From: Piscirickettsiaceae bacterium
GTDB taxonomy: Bacteria > Pseudomonadota > Gammaproteobacteria > Methylococcales > Cycloclasticaceae
Length of the DNA stretch: 24,952 nt
NCBI GenBank assembly: GCA_002401365.1
Contig: NVSW01000003.1
Coordinates: 8,693-33,644 of the forward strand
Reading direction: 5' to 3'
Positions 15,791-24,608 of this stretch are shown piece after piece; the stretch's first letter is position 1; each line of letters starts with the position of its first letter. The notes under the pieces are model-generated. The model ran no database searches and was not told the DNA's origin. It saw only the letters and a program-made list of their open reading frames with translations. A program made the position numbers and the translations under genes.

Positions 15791-18370
15791 CTAATTCAAA
15801 GTGTTGTTGAGTTGCTTGATTTTATATAACGCGTCAAGTGCTTGCTTTGGGCTAAGCTCATCGGGCTCTAGTTCATTTAATAAGGTGCTAAGCTCTGGGT
15901 TAAGAGCGGGTTGAAAGATATCAAATTGGCTTTGTGAACCATGATTTTTAGGCACAATTTTTGGTAAATTTTCTAAACTATTTAGCTTAATTCGAGCTTG
16001 TTTAATAACTGCTTTGGGTACGCCGGCTAACGCCGCAACTTGTAAGCCGTAACTTTGATTGGCAGGCCCATCTTGTACGGCGTGCAAGAAGACGATATTA
16101 TCCCCGTGTTCAATTGCATCTAGATGGATATTAGCAACCGCTGGAGCGGAATGAGAAAGGGCTGTCATTTCAAAATAGTGAGTTGCGAATAATGTCAGTG
16201 GTTGTGAATTATTTGCTAGATAGTTTGCCGCTGCCCACGCGAGAGATAAACCATCAAAGGTGCTGGTTCCTCTGCCGATTTCATCCATTAAGACAAGGCT
16301 TTGTGCTGTCGAATTGTGCAGAATATTGGCTGTTTCGGACATTTCTACCATAAACGTTGAGCGGCCACTAGAAAGGTCATCTGAAGCGCCAATTCGTGTG
16401 AATATCTGGTCGATTGGACCAATGTGTGCCTCATTAGCAGGAACATAACAGCCAATATGAGCCATTAAAACAATCAACGCAGTTTGTCTCATATAGGTAG
16501 ATTTTCCACCCATGTTTGGCCCAGTAATGATCAGCATTCGTCTGTCTGCATCAAGGTGAATATCATTGGCTACGAACGGTGTTTCTAAAGCGTGCTCAAC
16601 GATAGGGTGGCGGCCCTGTTTAATTGTTAAGCCAGTATCTTTTAAAAAAGTTGGTTGGCTAAAGTTTAACGTCTCGGCTCTTTCTGCAAAGTTACACAGC
16701 ACATCTAATTGAGCAATTGCTTCAGCGCAATGTTGTAAAACGCTTAAATGAGGTAAAAATTGTGCCAATAATTCGCTGTAAAGCTTCTTCTCACAAGCCA
16801 GAGCTTGTTCGCGGGCGTGCAGTACTTTGTCTTCGAATGCTTTTAAGTCAGGTGTTATATAACGCTCAACATTTTTCAGGGTTTGTTTGCGTATAAAATG
16901 ACTGGGTACGTTTTCTGACTGTGAACGGGGAACTTCAATATAGTAGCCATGAACACGGTTGTAACTGAGTCTTAAGGTCTTAATATTGCAGTTGCTTCGC
17001 TCACGTTCTTCAAGTTCAATTAAAAACTGGTCTGCGTTATTACTTAGCTGGCGAAATTGATCCAGCGAAGTATCGTAGCCGGTTGCTATAACCCCGCCGT
17101 CTCGCAGCACAACGGGAGGGTTTTCCACAATAGCGTTGCTCAGCAATAAGCATAGAGATGGGTGTTCTGATATGTCGTTAGCCAATTTTTCAAGTTGTGG
17201 GGCAATGATGGTTGCAAGTTGTTGCTGAATGTCGGGTAGCAGTTTCAAGGTTTGACGCAGTACTGCTAAGTCTCGGGGCGGGGCTTTTTGCAGAGCAATC
17301 CTGCTGATGATTCGTTCAATATCGCCAGTTTGTTTTAACAGTGTTTGCAGGGCGTCTAGGCGGCCAGATTGTTGCAGTTTTTCTATTGCAAGGTGGCGGT
17401 GTTTCAATAAGGTTTGATCGCGTAGAGGTTGGTGCAACCAACGTCTGAGCAGACGGCTACCCATGGTAGTTTTACAACGGTTTAATAAGCCGTACAAGGT
17501 GAATTTTTTATCGCCTGATGGGTGGTAATCGAGTTCTAAATGTCGTCGACTGGCTGAATCTAGGGCAATATAGTCACTTTGGTTAACAACCTGTATCGCT
17601 TGAATGTGCGGCAATGCTGCCTGATGGGTATCCTTTAAATATTGTAATAAAGCACCTGCGGCTTGCATGGCGATGGGTAAGTGCTCACAACCGAAACCTT
17701 TTAAATCCTTGGTGCCAAACTGTTTGTTGAGCAAACGGTTGGCACTTTTAATGTCGAAGTGCCAGCTGGCGATGGGGCATACACAAGTGTTTGATCGGAT
17801 AACCGCTGGAGAATTCCAATCTTCACTGGTAATAATTTCAGCAGGGTTTAACTGTGCTAATTGAGTCTCAAGGGCGCTTTCATCGGCAACTTCTTGTAGA
17901 AAAAAGCGACCACTTGCAAGGTTAATGGTGGCGATGCCAAAACGTTTGTTATGAAAAAAAACGGCACACAGTAAACTATCTTTTTGGTCATCGAGTAATG
18001 ATTCTTCAGTTAAGGTACCGGGGGTAACAACACGAACAACTTTTCTTTCGACGGGGCCTTTGGATGTAGCAGGATCACCAATTTGTTCACAAATGGCCAC
18101 CGCTTCTCCAGCCTTGAGTAACTTGGCTAAATAGCCATCGGCGGCATGGTGTGGAATGCCGCACATTTGTATCGGTTTGCCATCCACTTGGCCTCGGCTG
18201 GTTAATGTAATGCCTAATAGCTCTGATGCCTTTACCGCGTCTTCAAGAAATAGTTCGTAAAAGTCACCCATGCGGTAAAATATCAGGGTGTGCGGATAAT
18301 CAGCCTTAATTCGAAAGAACTGAAGCATCATCGGCGTGTAAGTGGGCTTTGTTTTTATACGTTTAACCAT
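15791..18370 (-). CDS. mutS: DNA mismatch repair protein MutS
   Basis: Recognises mismatches and small loops and starts repair with MutL. The 859 residues match E. coli (853). The mismatch-reading F-x-E is F37-Y-E39 in RMGDFYELF. The Walker A GPNMGGKST is at 617-625, with DEIGRGTSTFDG and the helix-turn-helix LQVAALAGVPKAVI further on. The C-terminal tail includes ELDPEL-like acidic sequence before the tetramerisation region (DELSPKQALDALYKIKQL). The start at 18370 aligns with the E. coli N-terminus; AGG directly touches the ATG, which is not ideal spacing. It is divergent from pncC with a 43-base gap. Confidence 0.98.
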   Translation of the reverse strand: MVKRIKTKPTYTPMMLQFFRIKADYPHTLIFYRMGDFYELFLEDAVKASELLGITLTSRGQVDGKPIQMCGIPHHAADGYLAKLLKAGEAVAICEQIGDPATSKGPVERKVVRVVTPGTLTEESLLDDQKDSLLCAVFFHNKRFGIATINLASGRFFLQEVADESALETQLAQLNPAEIITSEDWNSPAVIRSNTCVCPIASWHFDIKSANRLLNKQFGTKDLKGFGCEHLPIAMQAAGALLQYLKDTHQAALPHIQAIQVVNQSDYIALDSASRRHLELDYHPSGDKKFTLYGLLNRCKTTMGSRLLRRWLHQPLRDQTLLKHRHLAIEKLQQSGRLDALQTLLKQTGDIERIISRIALQKAPPRDLAVLRQTLKLLPDIQQQLATIIAPQLEKLANDISEHPSLCLLLSNAIVENPPVVLRDGGVIATGYDTSLDQFRQLSNNADQFLIELEERERSNCNIKTLRLSYNRVHGYYIEVPRSQSENVPSHFIRKQTLKNVERYITPDLKAFEDKVLHAREQALACEKKLYSELLAQFLPHLSVLQHCAEAIAQLDVLCNFAERAETLNFSQPTFLKDTGLTIKQGRHPIVEHALETPFVANDIHLDADRRMLIITGPNMGGKSTYMRQTALIVLMAHIGCYVPANEAHIGPIDQIFTRIGASDDLSSGRSTFMVEMSETANILHNSTAQSLVLMDEIGRGTSTFDGLSLAWAAANYLANNSQPLTLFATHYFEMTALSHSAPAVANIHLDAIEHGDNIVFLHAVQDGPANQSYGLQVAALAGVPKAVIKQARIKLNSLENLPKIVPKNHGSQSQFDIFQPALNPELSTLLNELEPDELSPKQALDALYKIKQLNNTLN

Positions 18371-18413
18371 CCTGCTAGTTTAACAAAACTTATATAAGCG
18401 ACAGTAAATTTTA

Positions 18414-18914
18414 ATGATTGAATCTTTAACTCAACAAATTGAACGATTAACCCAACAATTGGCAAAAGGCTTGCTTAAACAAGGAGGAACATTGGCTGTT
18501 GCAGAGTCATGTAGTGGGGGTTGGTTAGCTAAAGTGTTAACTGATATAGCGGGTAGTAGCGGTTGGTTTAATGGCGGCATCGTTAGCTACACGAATATGG
18601 CAAAACAACGCTTATTGAACGTGAGTGAAGGCACATTGAACGAGTACGGGGCTGTCAGTGAAGCTGTTGCTGGGCAAATGGCTGAGGGTGCGTTGTGTGT
18701 ATTTGACGCAGATATCGCTGTTGCCATTACCGGTATTGCTGGCCCAGGCGGGGGAACAGTTGAAAAGCCTGTTGGCTTGGTGTGTTTTGCGGTTAAACAA
18801 TCGGGGAAGTCTGTTTGCTCAAACAGCAAAAAGTTTGCAGGTAATCGTGAAGAAGTGCGACAACAGGCTGTTTTAATGGCGATACAGTTACTGGCTGAAA
18901 AAGTTATCGACTAG
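18414..18914 (+). CDS. pncC: Nicotinamide-nucleotide amidase (CinA C-terminal type)
   Basis: Deamidates nicotinamide mononucleotide to nicotinic acid mononucleotide, recycling NMN released by DNA ligase. The 166 residues are the stand-alone CinA C-terminal domain: AESCSGGWLAKVLTDIAGSS (about 31-50), FNGGIVSYTN, and ITGIAGPGGGTVEKPVGLV (about 105-123). The N-terminal molybdopterin-binding half of long CinA proteins is absent, as in E. coli YgaD. No clear ribosome binding site precedes ATG 18414. The order mutS-pncC-recA is common in gammaproteobacteria. Confidence 0.95.
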   Translation: MIESLTQQIERLTQQLAKGLLKQGGTLAVAESCSGGWLAKVLTDIAGSSGWFNGGIVSYTNMAKQRLLNVSEGTLNEYGAVSEAVAGQMAEGALCVFDADIAVAITGIAGPGGGTVEKPVGLVCFAVKQSGKSVCSNSKKFAGNREEVRQQAVLMAIQLLAEKVID

Positions 18915-18958
18915 AACGCCATAAAACAACAAATTGAGTATGCGCTTAATCAAGTTTG

Positions 18959-18967
18959 TGTGATAAT
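18959..18967 (+). promoter_or_regulatory. Candidate extended -10 promoter of recA
   Basis: TGT-GATAAT at 18959-18967 is an extended -10 element 61 bases before the recA ATG. No convincing -35 lies 16-18 bases upstream. No LexA box of the CTGT-N8-ACAG form is visible anywhere in 18915-19028. Confidence 0.35.
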
Positions 18968-19028
18968 TTAGGATTGCTAACGATAACCCGCTTTTGCATG
19001 GAGCAGAGGCTTTAAAGAGGACATATAA

Positions 19029-20060
19029 ATGGACGAAAACAAGAAAAAAGCGCTAAGTGCAGCCTTGCTTCAAATAGAAAAGCAGTTCGGTAAAGGATCG
19101 GTAATGCGCATGGGTGATGGCACATCTATTCCTGATATTGAAACCTACTCAACAGGATCAATTGCCTTGGACGTTGCTTTAGGCGTTGGAGGCTTGCCCC
19201 GTGGGCGTGTGGTAGAAATTTATGGCCCAGAATCGTCGGGTAAAACGACACTAGCATTAGAAACCATTGCCCAGTGTCAAAAAGCGGGTGGCACGGCTGC
19301 TTTTGTAGATGCCGAGCATGCATTAGACCCCATTTATGCCGATAAATTAGGCGTTAATATGGATGATTTATTAGTGTCGCAACCCGACACTGGTGAGCAA
19401 GCATTAGAAATTGTCGACATGTTAGTGCGTTCTGGTGCGGTTGATATGGTGGTCATTGATTCGGTTGCTGCGTTGACCCCAAAAGCTGAAATTGAAGGCG
19501 ACATGGGCGATCACCATGTTGGTTTGCAAGCGCGGTTAATGTCGCAAGCATTAAGGAAATTAACGGGTAACATTAAACGTTCAAACGCTTTGGTTGTTTT
19601 TATTAACCAAATTAGGATGAAAATTGGTGTGATGTTTGGAAATCCAGAAACTACCTCAGGCGGTAATGCGCTAAAGTTTTATGCATCTGTTCGTTTAGAT
19701 ATCCGCCGTATTGGTGCGATTAAAAAGGGTGATGAAATAATAGGTAACGATACTCGCGTCAAAGTCGTTAAAAACAAAGTGGCGCCGCCGTTTAAACAGG
19801 CGTTATTTGAAATATTATACGGTGAAGGAATTTCTCGTGAAGGTGAACTCATCGACCTGGGTGTTAGCTTAGATTTGGTTGAAAAAGCGGGTTCTTGGTA
19901 CAGCTACGGTGGCGCTAAAATCGGCCAAGGTAAAGATAATGCAAAATCCTTTATGCGTGAAAACCCCAAGCAAGCATCAGAACTAGAAGCTAACATTAGA
20001 GCGGCATTGTTGCCTAAAAAAGAGAATACATTAGGTAAAAAAACTGCTGATGAGGCCTAG
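19029..20060 (+). CDS. recA: Recombinase RecA
   Basis: Forms filaments on single-stranded DNA, performs strand exchange and triggers LexA cleavage. The 343 residues include the Walker A GPESSGKTT at 66-74, MVVIDSVAALTPKAEIEGDMGDHHVGLQARLMSQALRKL (described by its VVIDSVAAL and GLQARLMSQ motifs), NQIRMKIGVMFGNPETT, and the C-terminal domain ending in an acidic EADEA-like tail (KKTADEA). AAAGAGGA at 19014-19021 is a strong ribosome binding site seven bases before the ATG. recX follows in the same frame after the TAG stop. Confidence 0.99.
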   Translation: MDENKKKALSAALLQIEKQFGKGSVMRMGDGTSIPDIETYSTGSIALDVALGVGGLPRGRVVEIYGPESSGKTTLALETIAQCQKAGGTAAFVDAEHALDPIYADKLGVNMDDLLVSQPDTGEQALEIVDMLVRSGAVDMVVIDSVAALTPKAEIEGDMGDHHVGLQARLMSQALRKLTGNIKRSNALVVFINQIRMKIGVMFGNPETTSGGNALKFYASVRLDIRRIGAIKKGDEIIGNDTRVKVVKNKVAPPFKQALFEILYGEGISREGELIDLGVSLDLVEKAGSWYSYGGAKIGQGKDNAKSFMRENPKQASELEANIRAALLPKKENTLGKKTADEA

Positions 20061-20114
20061 CACCTGAACAGCAAAAAAAAGCAATCTAGAGGCGTAAAAA
20101 CGAGTTGTTTTGCA

Positions 20115-20516
20115 ATGCTGGCAAGGCGTGAACATAGTGAGCGTGAACTTTGGCAAAAGTTGCTTGCAAAAGGGTTTGAACACGCAGAAATAGAAATAAC
20201 TCTAGACGAGTTTAAAGAGAAGAATTGGCAAAGCGATGATCGCTTTGCAGAAAGTTATAGCCGTTCTAGAGTTCACAGTGGCTTTGGCCCAGTTCGTATT
20301 CAGTATGAGTTAAAAGAACGAGGCGTTGATACAAGTATTGATAAGGTGTTTGATGAGCTGCCTGACTGGCAGCAATTGTTAAGTGAATTACATGCTAAGA
20401 AATATGGGCAACTGCCACCAGGTGATATGAAAGAACGCGCCAAGCGCACACGTTTCTTTCAGCATAAAGGGTATACACACGACATGATTAAAAGATTGTT
20501 TAATGAGATGTCTTAA
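20115..20516 (+). CDS. recX: Regulatory protein RecX (start uncertain; could begin at CTG 20064)
   Basis: RecX caps and limits RecA filaments. From ATG 20115 the protein has 133 residues with the repeated three-helix RecX modules: MLARREHSERELWQKL, then DDRFAESYSRSRVHSGFGPVRIQYELKERGVD, described by its RFAESY and GPVRIQYELKERG motifs, then a C-terminal RFFQHKGYTHDMI. E. coli RecX is 166 residues and has about 20 more before the matching point. Here the 17 codons before ATG 20115, back to CTG 20064, are open and include a basic stretch (KKKQSR) that would supply that missing helix. ATG 20115 has no ribosome binding site in range. The frame is the same as recA, with only the TAG stop and one codon before the CTG. 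Confidence 0.9.
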   Translation: MLARREHSERELWQKLLAKGFEHAEIEITLDEFKEKNWQSDDRFAESYSRSRVHSGFGPVRIQYELKERGVDTSIDKVFDELPDWQQLLSELHAKKYGQLPPGDMKERAKRTRFFQHKGYTHDMIKRLFNEMS

Positions 20517-20533
20517 GACGGATTTTTAATGAG

Positions 20534-23146
20534 ATGAAAAATTTAACCAGTGCTGAGATTCGTTCAGCCTTTTTGAGCTACTTTGAAAAGCAGGGGCACC
20601 AGATTGTGCCCTCTAGCTCGTTGGTACCTAGCAATGATCCAACATTGCTTTTTACTAACGCTGGCATGGTGCAGTTTAAAGATGTCTTTTTGGGAAACGA
20701 AAAACGTGCTTACACAAAGGCAACATCATCTCAACGCTGCGTAAGAGCGGGTGGCAAGCATAATGATCTTGAGAACGTAGGCTATACGGCACGTCACCAT
20801 ACATTTTTTGAAATGTTAGGAAACTTTAGTTTCGGCGAATACTTCAAGCACGATGCGATCAAGTACGCTTGGGAATTTTTAGTCGATACTCTAGGCATAC
20901 CAGCCGAGAAATTGTGGGTAACTGTTTTTGATGAAGATCCAGAAGCAGCCGATATTTGGTTGAATGAAATAGGTGTTAGCCCAGATCGTTTATCGCGGAT
21001 TGGCGCGAAAGATAATTTTTGGTCAATGGGCGATACAGGTCCATGCGGTCCTTGTTCAGAAATTTTCTATGACCATGGCGAAGACGTGGCCGGTGGCCCG
21101 CCTGGTACCGCTGAAGAAGACGGTGATCGTTATGTTGAGATTTGGAACCTTGTGTTTATGCAATACGATCGTGATGCCAAAGGTGTGCTTACGCCGTTAC
21201 CAAAGCCCTCTGTGGATACTGGCATGGGGCTTGAGCGACTAGCTGCTGTGCTACAAGGCGTGCATAACAACTATGACATTGAGTTATTCCAAGGGCTGAT
21301 CAAAAGTGCATCAGAGTTAACCGGTACTGAAGACAAGAGGCATACATCATTGCGAGTATTGGTAGACCATATTCGTTCATGTGCCTTTTTAATTGTAGAC
21401 GGTGTAATACCTTCAAATGAGGGCCGAGGTTATGTGCTTCGCCGTATTATTCGGCGTGCGATTCGTCACGGATATAAACTTGAAATGAAGGGCGTTTTCT
21501 TTCATAAGTTGGTTTCGCCACTAGCAGAACAAATGGGTGGCGCTTATCCCGAGCTTATTGAAAAAGCAGACATAATTAGCAGTGTTCTATTAAAAGAAGA
21601 GCAACGGTTTGCAGAGACGTTAGAGCAAGGAATGAAGTTATTGCACGATGTTGCACAGTCGTTAAAAGATAATATTATTACCGGCGAAACGGCTTTTAAC
21701 CTGTACGATACTTATGGTTTCCCGATTGATTTGACAGCAGATTACGCGAGAGAAAATAATCTGACGGTAGACATGGCTGGTTTTGAAAAAGCGATGAAAG
21801 CGCAGCGTGATAGGGCACGTTCATCAAGCTCATTTGCTGGTGGCCAATCAGCATTGCCAAAGGTAGATGTGGCGACAAAGTTCATCGGCTATGACAGCTT
21901 GCAAGGTGACGCAGTGGTGTTGGGTATTTACCAAGATGAAGCAGAGGTGGCATTAATTAAAGAAGGCGATAGTGCTTATTTATTACTGGATAAAACACCC
22001 TTTTATGCAGAATCCGGTGGACAAGCCGGGGATCATGGCGTGGTTACAACATCGTCAGCCATGTTTACGGTTGAAGACGTTCAAAAGCTGGGTGCTGCAT
22101 ATTTTCATATTGGTAAGCTTGTGAAAGGACAACTATCACAAAATGATACTGTTACCGCAAAGGTTGATGCTGAAACTCGTTTAGCAACGGCGCTGAACCA
22201 TTCGGCAACACATCTGTTACATGCAGCACTTCGACAAGTATTGGGTGAGCACGTAACACAAAAAGGTTCGCTAGTAGATGCCAAAAGATTACGTTTTGAC
22301 GTTAGCCATTTTGAACCTATTTCACCTAGCCAATTACAAAAGGTTGAACGTTTGGTGAACGCGCAAATTCGCTTAAACTCGGCCGTTGAAACACAAATAA
22401 CAGACCAAGAAACAGCTGTAGCAAGTGGTGCGATGGCGTTGTTTGGTGAAAAGTATGGTGACAAAGTTCGTGTGCTTAAAATGGGCGATTTTTCAACTGA
22501 ACTATGTGGTGGCACACATGCTAATCGTGTAGGTGATATTGGCTTTATGAAAATAGTGTCTGAAACGGGCATTGCATCGGGTGTACGCCGCATAGAAGCC
22601 ATTGCCGGCGAAGGTGCATTAACTTGGGTAGAAGAAAGCGATCGCTTACTACAAAAAATCAGTCAAGCAGTAAAAGGAAACCGTGATTCAGCGGTTGATA
22701 AAATTGCCCAGATTCAAGAAAAAAACAAATCACTAGAGAAAGAGTTAGAACAGCTAAAGTCTCAGTTAGCCAAGGCAGCTAGTGGCGACCTAGTTAGTCA
22801 GGCCGTAGAGATAAATGGTGTTAATGTATTGGCTGCTCATATCGAAGGCAGTGATGGTAAAACGCTTCGTGAACTGGTTGATCAGCTTAAAGACAAATTA
22901 GGTAACGCGGCGGTTATATTATCAACCACACAGGGTGATAAAGTGACCTTAATTGCAGGTGTTTCTAAAGAACAAACAGGTCGGATAAAAGCCGGCGACC
23001 TTGTTAATGCCGTCGCGCTACAAGTTGGTGGCAAAGGCGGTGGGCGGCCTGATATGGCGCAAGCAGGCGGAGATAATCCGGCAGCATTAGATAATGCCCT
23101 AAAATCAGTCCCCGATTGGGTTAAAGCTGAATTAGCAGGGCGGTAG
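20534..23146 (+). CDS. alaS: Alanyl-tRNA synthetase
   Basis: Charges tRNA-Ala and edits mischarged serine and glycine. The 870 residues contain the class II catalytic domain (SAEIRSAFLSYFEKQGH and FTNAGMVQFKDVFLG, then ARHHTFFEMLGNFSFGEYF), the tRNA-recognition region, and the editing domain with zinc ligands H556, H560 (HSATH) and C658, H662 (CGGTH). A coiled coil lies at about 717-755, before the C-Ala domain, which has GGKGGGRPDMAQAGG. No strong ribosome binding site precedes ATG 20534, and recX ends 17 bases upstream. The last eight codons and stop are re-used in the downstream tandem repeat. Confidence 0.98.
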   Translation: MKNLTSAEIRSAFLSYFEKQGHQIVPSSSLVPSNDPTLLFTNAGMVQFKDVFLGNEKRAYTKATSSQRCVRAGGKHNDLENVGYTARHHTFFEMLGNFSFGEYFKHDAIKYAWEFLVDTLGIPAEKLWVTVFDEDPEAADIWLNEIGVSPDRLSRIGAKDNFWSMGDTGPCGPCSEIFYDHGEDVAGGPPGTAEEDGDRYVEIWNLVFMQYDRDAKGVLTPLPKPSVDTGMGLERLAAVLQGVHNNYDIELFQGLIKSASELTGTEDKRHTSLRVLVDHIRSCAFLIVDGVIPSNEGRGYVLRRIIRRAIRHGYKLEMKGVFFHKLVSPLAEQMGGAYPELIEKADIISSVLLKEEQRFAETLEQGMKLLHDVAQSLKDNIITGETAFNLYDTYGFPIDLTADYARENNLTVDMAGFEKAMKAQRDRARSSSSFAGGQSALPKVDVATKFIGYDSLQGDAVVLGIYQDEAEVALIKEGDSAYLLLDKTPFYAESGGQAGDHGVVTTSSAMFTVEDVQKLGAAYFHIGKLVKGQLSQNDTVTAKVDAETRLATALNHSATHLLHAALRQVLGEHVTQKGSLVDAKRLRFDVSHFEPISPSQLQKVERLVNAQIRLNSAVETQITDQETAVASGAMALFGEKYGDKVRVLKMGDFSTELCGGTHANRVGDIGFMKIVSETGIASGVRRIEAIAGEGALTWVEESDRLLQKISQAVKGNRDSAVDKIAQIQEKNKSLEKELEQLKSQLAKAASGDLVSQAVEINGVNVLAAHIEGSDGKTLRELVDQLKDKLGNAAVILSTTQGDKVTLIAGVSKEQTGRIKAGDLVNAVALQVGGKGGGRPDMAQAGGDNPAALDNALKSVPDWVKAELAGR

Positions 23147-23261
23147 GCACTGCTCAATGAAACTTATCCTCTGGATGGGTAAAGCTGAATTAGCAGGGCG
23201 GTAGGCACTGCTCAATGAAACTTATCCTCTGGATGGGTAAAGCTGAATTAGCAGGGCGGTA
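23122..23261 (+). repeat. 58-bp tandem repeat, about 2.4 copies, spanning the alaS 3' end and the alaS-lysC gap
   Basis: Units run 23122-23179 and 23180-23237 and are identical; a partial third covers 23238-23261 and then diverges (A instead of G at 23262). Each unit begins with the last 24 bases of alaS sequence, TAAAGCTG through GGCGGTA, then 34 bases starting GGCACTGCTC and ending GGATGGG. The first copy's left border is gggTTAAAG in alaS, and the others are gggTAAAG. In each internal unit an ATG gives a 15-codon frame, MKLILWMGKAELAGR, at 23157-23204 and 23215-23262, which ends with the AlaS tail. The pattern fits recent slippage or tandem duplication. Confidence 0.95.
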
Positions 23262-23310
23262 ATCTTCTAACAGGAAGACAGTAGTTTACATAAAATAAAT
23301 TATTTAAAAA

Positions 23311-24531
23311 ATGAGTTTATACGTACACAAATATGGCGGCACATCAGTAGGTACCCCAGAAAAGATACAAAATGTTGCAAAGAAATTAGTTGCAGAAAAA
23401 GCATCAACAGGGCATAGCCTTGTTGTGGTAGTTTCTGCGATGAGTGGTGAGACGAATCGGATGACGGATTTGGCAAAACAAATGCAAAAGAAACCGTCAG
23501 CAAAACAAATGGATGTGTTGTTATCAACCGGTGAGCAAGTCACTATTTCTTTACTGTGTATGGCGCTTGAAGAACTAGGACAACCAGCGGTATCTTACAC
23601 AGGTGGCCAAGTAAAAATTATTACCGACGATGCGCATGGGAAGGCACGTATTGAAGATATTCATACGGGTAACATTGAGACTGACTTGGGGGCTGGAAAA
23701 ATAGTTGTTGTTGCTGGTTTTCAAGGTGTTACTGAACAAGGTGCTATTACAACACTTGGTCGTGGCGGTTCTGATACCACAGCTGTTGCATTGGCAGCCG
23801 CGCTAAAAGCCGATGAATGCCGTATTTATACAGACGTTGATGGTGTCTATACAACCGACCCACGCGTAGAACCAAAAGCAAAACGGCTGGCTAAAATTAC
23901 ATTCGAAGAAATGTTGGAAATGGCCAGTTTAGGTTCAAAAATATTACAAATTCGTTCCGTCGAATTTGCGGGTAAATACAATGTTCCATTACGTGTTTTA
24001 TCAACCTTTGTTGATGGTGAGGGCACGTTAATTACATATGAGGATGAGGATATGGAAAAAGCATTAATTTCGGGCATTGCATTCAACCGTGATGAAGCTA
24101 AAGTAACATTATCGGGTGTTCCTGACATGCCGGGTATCGCCTCTGCAATTTTACAACCTATATCAGATGCGAATATTGAAATTGATATGATTGTGCAAAA
24201 TATTGCAGAAGATAAAACGACTGATTTTACCTTTACGGTCCATAGAAATGACTATGCAGCAACAATGCAAATTTTACAGAATATTTGTTCTGAGCTAGGT
24301 GCCAAAAAGGTAATAGGAGACGATAAAATCGTTAAGGTATCGATTGTTGGTGTGGGGATGCGATCACACGCTGGAATAGCCAGTCAAATGTTTACAGCGC
24401 TAGCCGATGAAGGGATTAATATTCGTATGATATCAACCTCAGAAATTAAAATCTCTGTGGTGGTTGATGAAAAATACCTAGAACTTGCAGTAAGATCTTT
24501 GCACGAATCATTTGGTCTTTCACAAGAATAA
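23311..24531 (+). CDS. lysC: Aspartate kinase (lysine-sensitive type family)
   Basis: Phosphorylates aspartate, the first committed step toward lysine, threonine and methionine, and diaminopimelate for peptidoglycan. The 406 residues match monofunctional class enzymes. The kinase domain covers about 1-245, with KYGGTSVG at 7-14, VVSAMSGETNRM, and GRGGSDTTAVALAAAL. Two ACT domains follow (about 265-335 and 345-400), which bind feedback inhibitors. An in-frame ATG at 24052 (Met248) starts MEKALISG and has AGGA seven bases upstream; separate beta subunits begin at the matching position in Bacillus and Corynebacterium. ATG 23311 lacks a clear ribosome binding site. Which amino acid inhibits it cannot be read from the sequence. 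Confidence 0.96.
   Translation: MSLYVHKYGGTSVGTPEKIQNVAKKLVAEKASTGHSLVVVVSAMSGETNRMTDLAKQMQKKPSAKQMDVLLSTGEQVTISLLCMALEELGQPAVSYTGGQVKIITDDAHGKARIEDIHTGNIETDLGAGKIVVVAGFQGVTEQGAITTLGRGGSDTTAVALAAALKADECRIYTDVDGVYTTDPRVEPKAKRLAKITFEEMLEMASLGSKILQIRSVEFAGKYNVPLRVLSTFVDGEGTLITYEDEDMEKALISGIAFNRDEAKVTLSGVPDMPGIASAILQPISDANIEIDMIVQNIAEDKTTDFTFTVHRNDYAATMQILQNICSELGAKKVIGDDKIVKVSIVGVGMRSHAGIASQMFTALADEGINIRMISTSEIKISVVVDEKYLELAVRSLHESFGLSQE
24041..24054 (+). promoter_or_regulatory. Possible internal ribosome binding site and start within lysC
   Basis: AGGA at 24041-24044 lies seven bases before an in-frame ATG at 24052 within lysC. Translation from it would give a 159-residue protein holding just the two ACT regulatory domains. 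Confidence 0.45.
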
Positions 24532-24563
24532 TTTTATTTGGTAGTTTTCGCTTTGAGTTCATA

Positions 24564-24572
24564 TGATAGAAT
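24564..24572 (+). promoter_or_regulatory. Candidate promoter of csrA
   Basis: TGA-TAGAAT at 24564-24572 is an extended -10-like element 71 bases before the csrA start. A weak -35 (GTTTTC, 24544-24549) is 17 bases upstream. It would leave a 65-base leader holding the hairpin described separately. Confidence 0.4.
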
Positions 24573-24608
24573 AGCCGCAAAAAATAATATCTAAATTGGT
24601 TGGCAACA

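Noticed and set aside
18389..18398. Palindrome CTTATATAAG between mutS and pncC as an operator
   Set aside because: It is short and AT-rich in a 43-base divergent gap where -10 elements are expected, so chance or overlapping promoters explain it.
22105..22602. 165-residue open frame on the minus strand inside alaS
   Set aside because: It is entirely antisense to conserved alaS codons, including the zinc-site region, and the product resembles no family. A shadow of coding bias.
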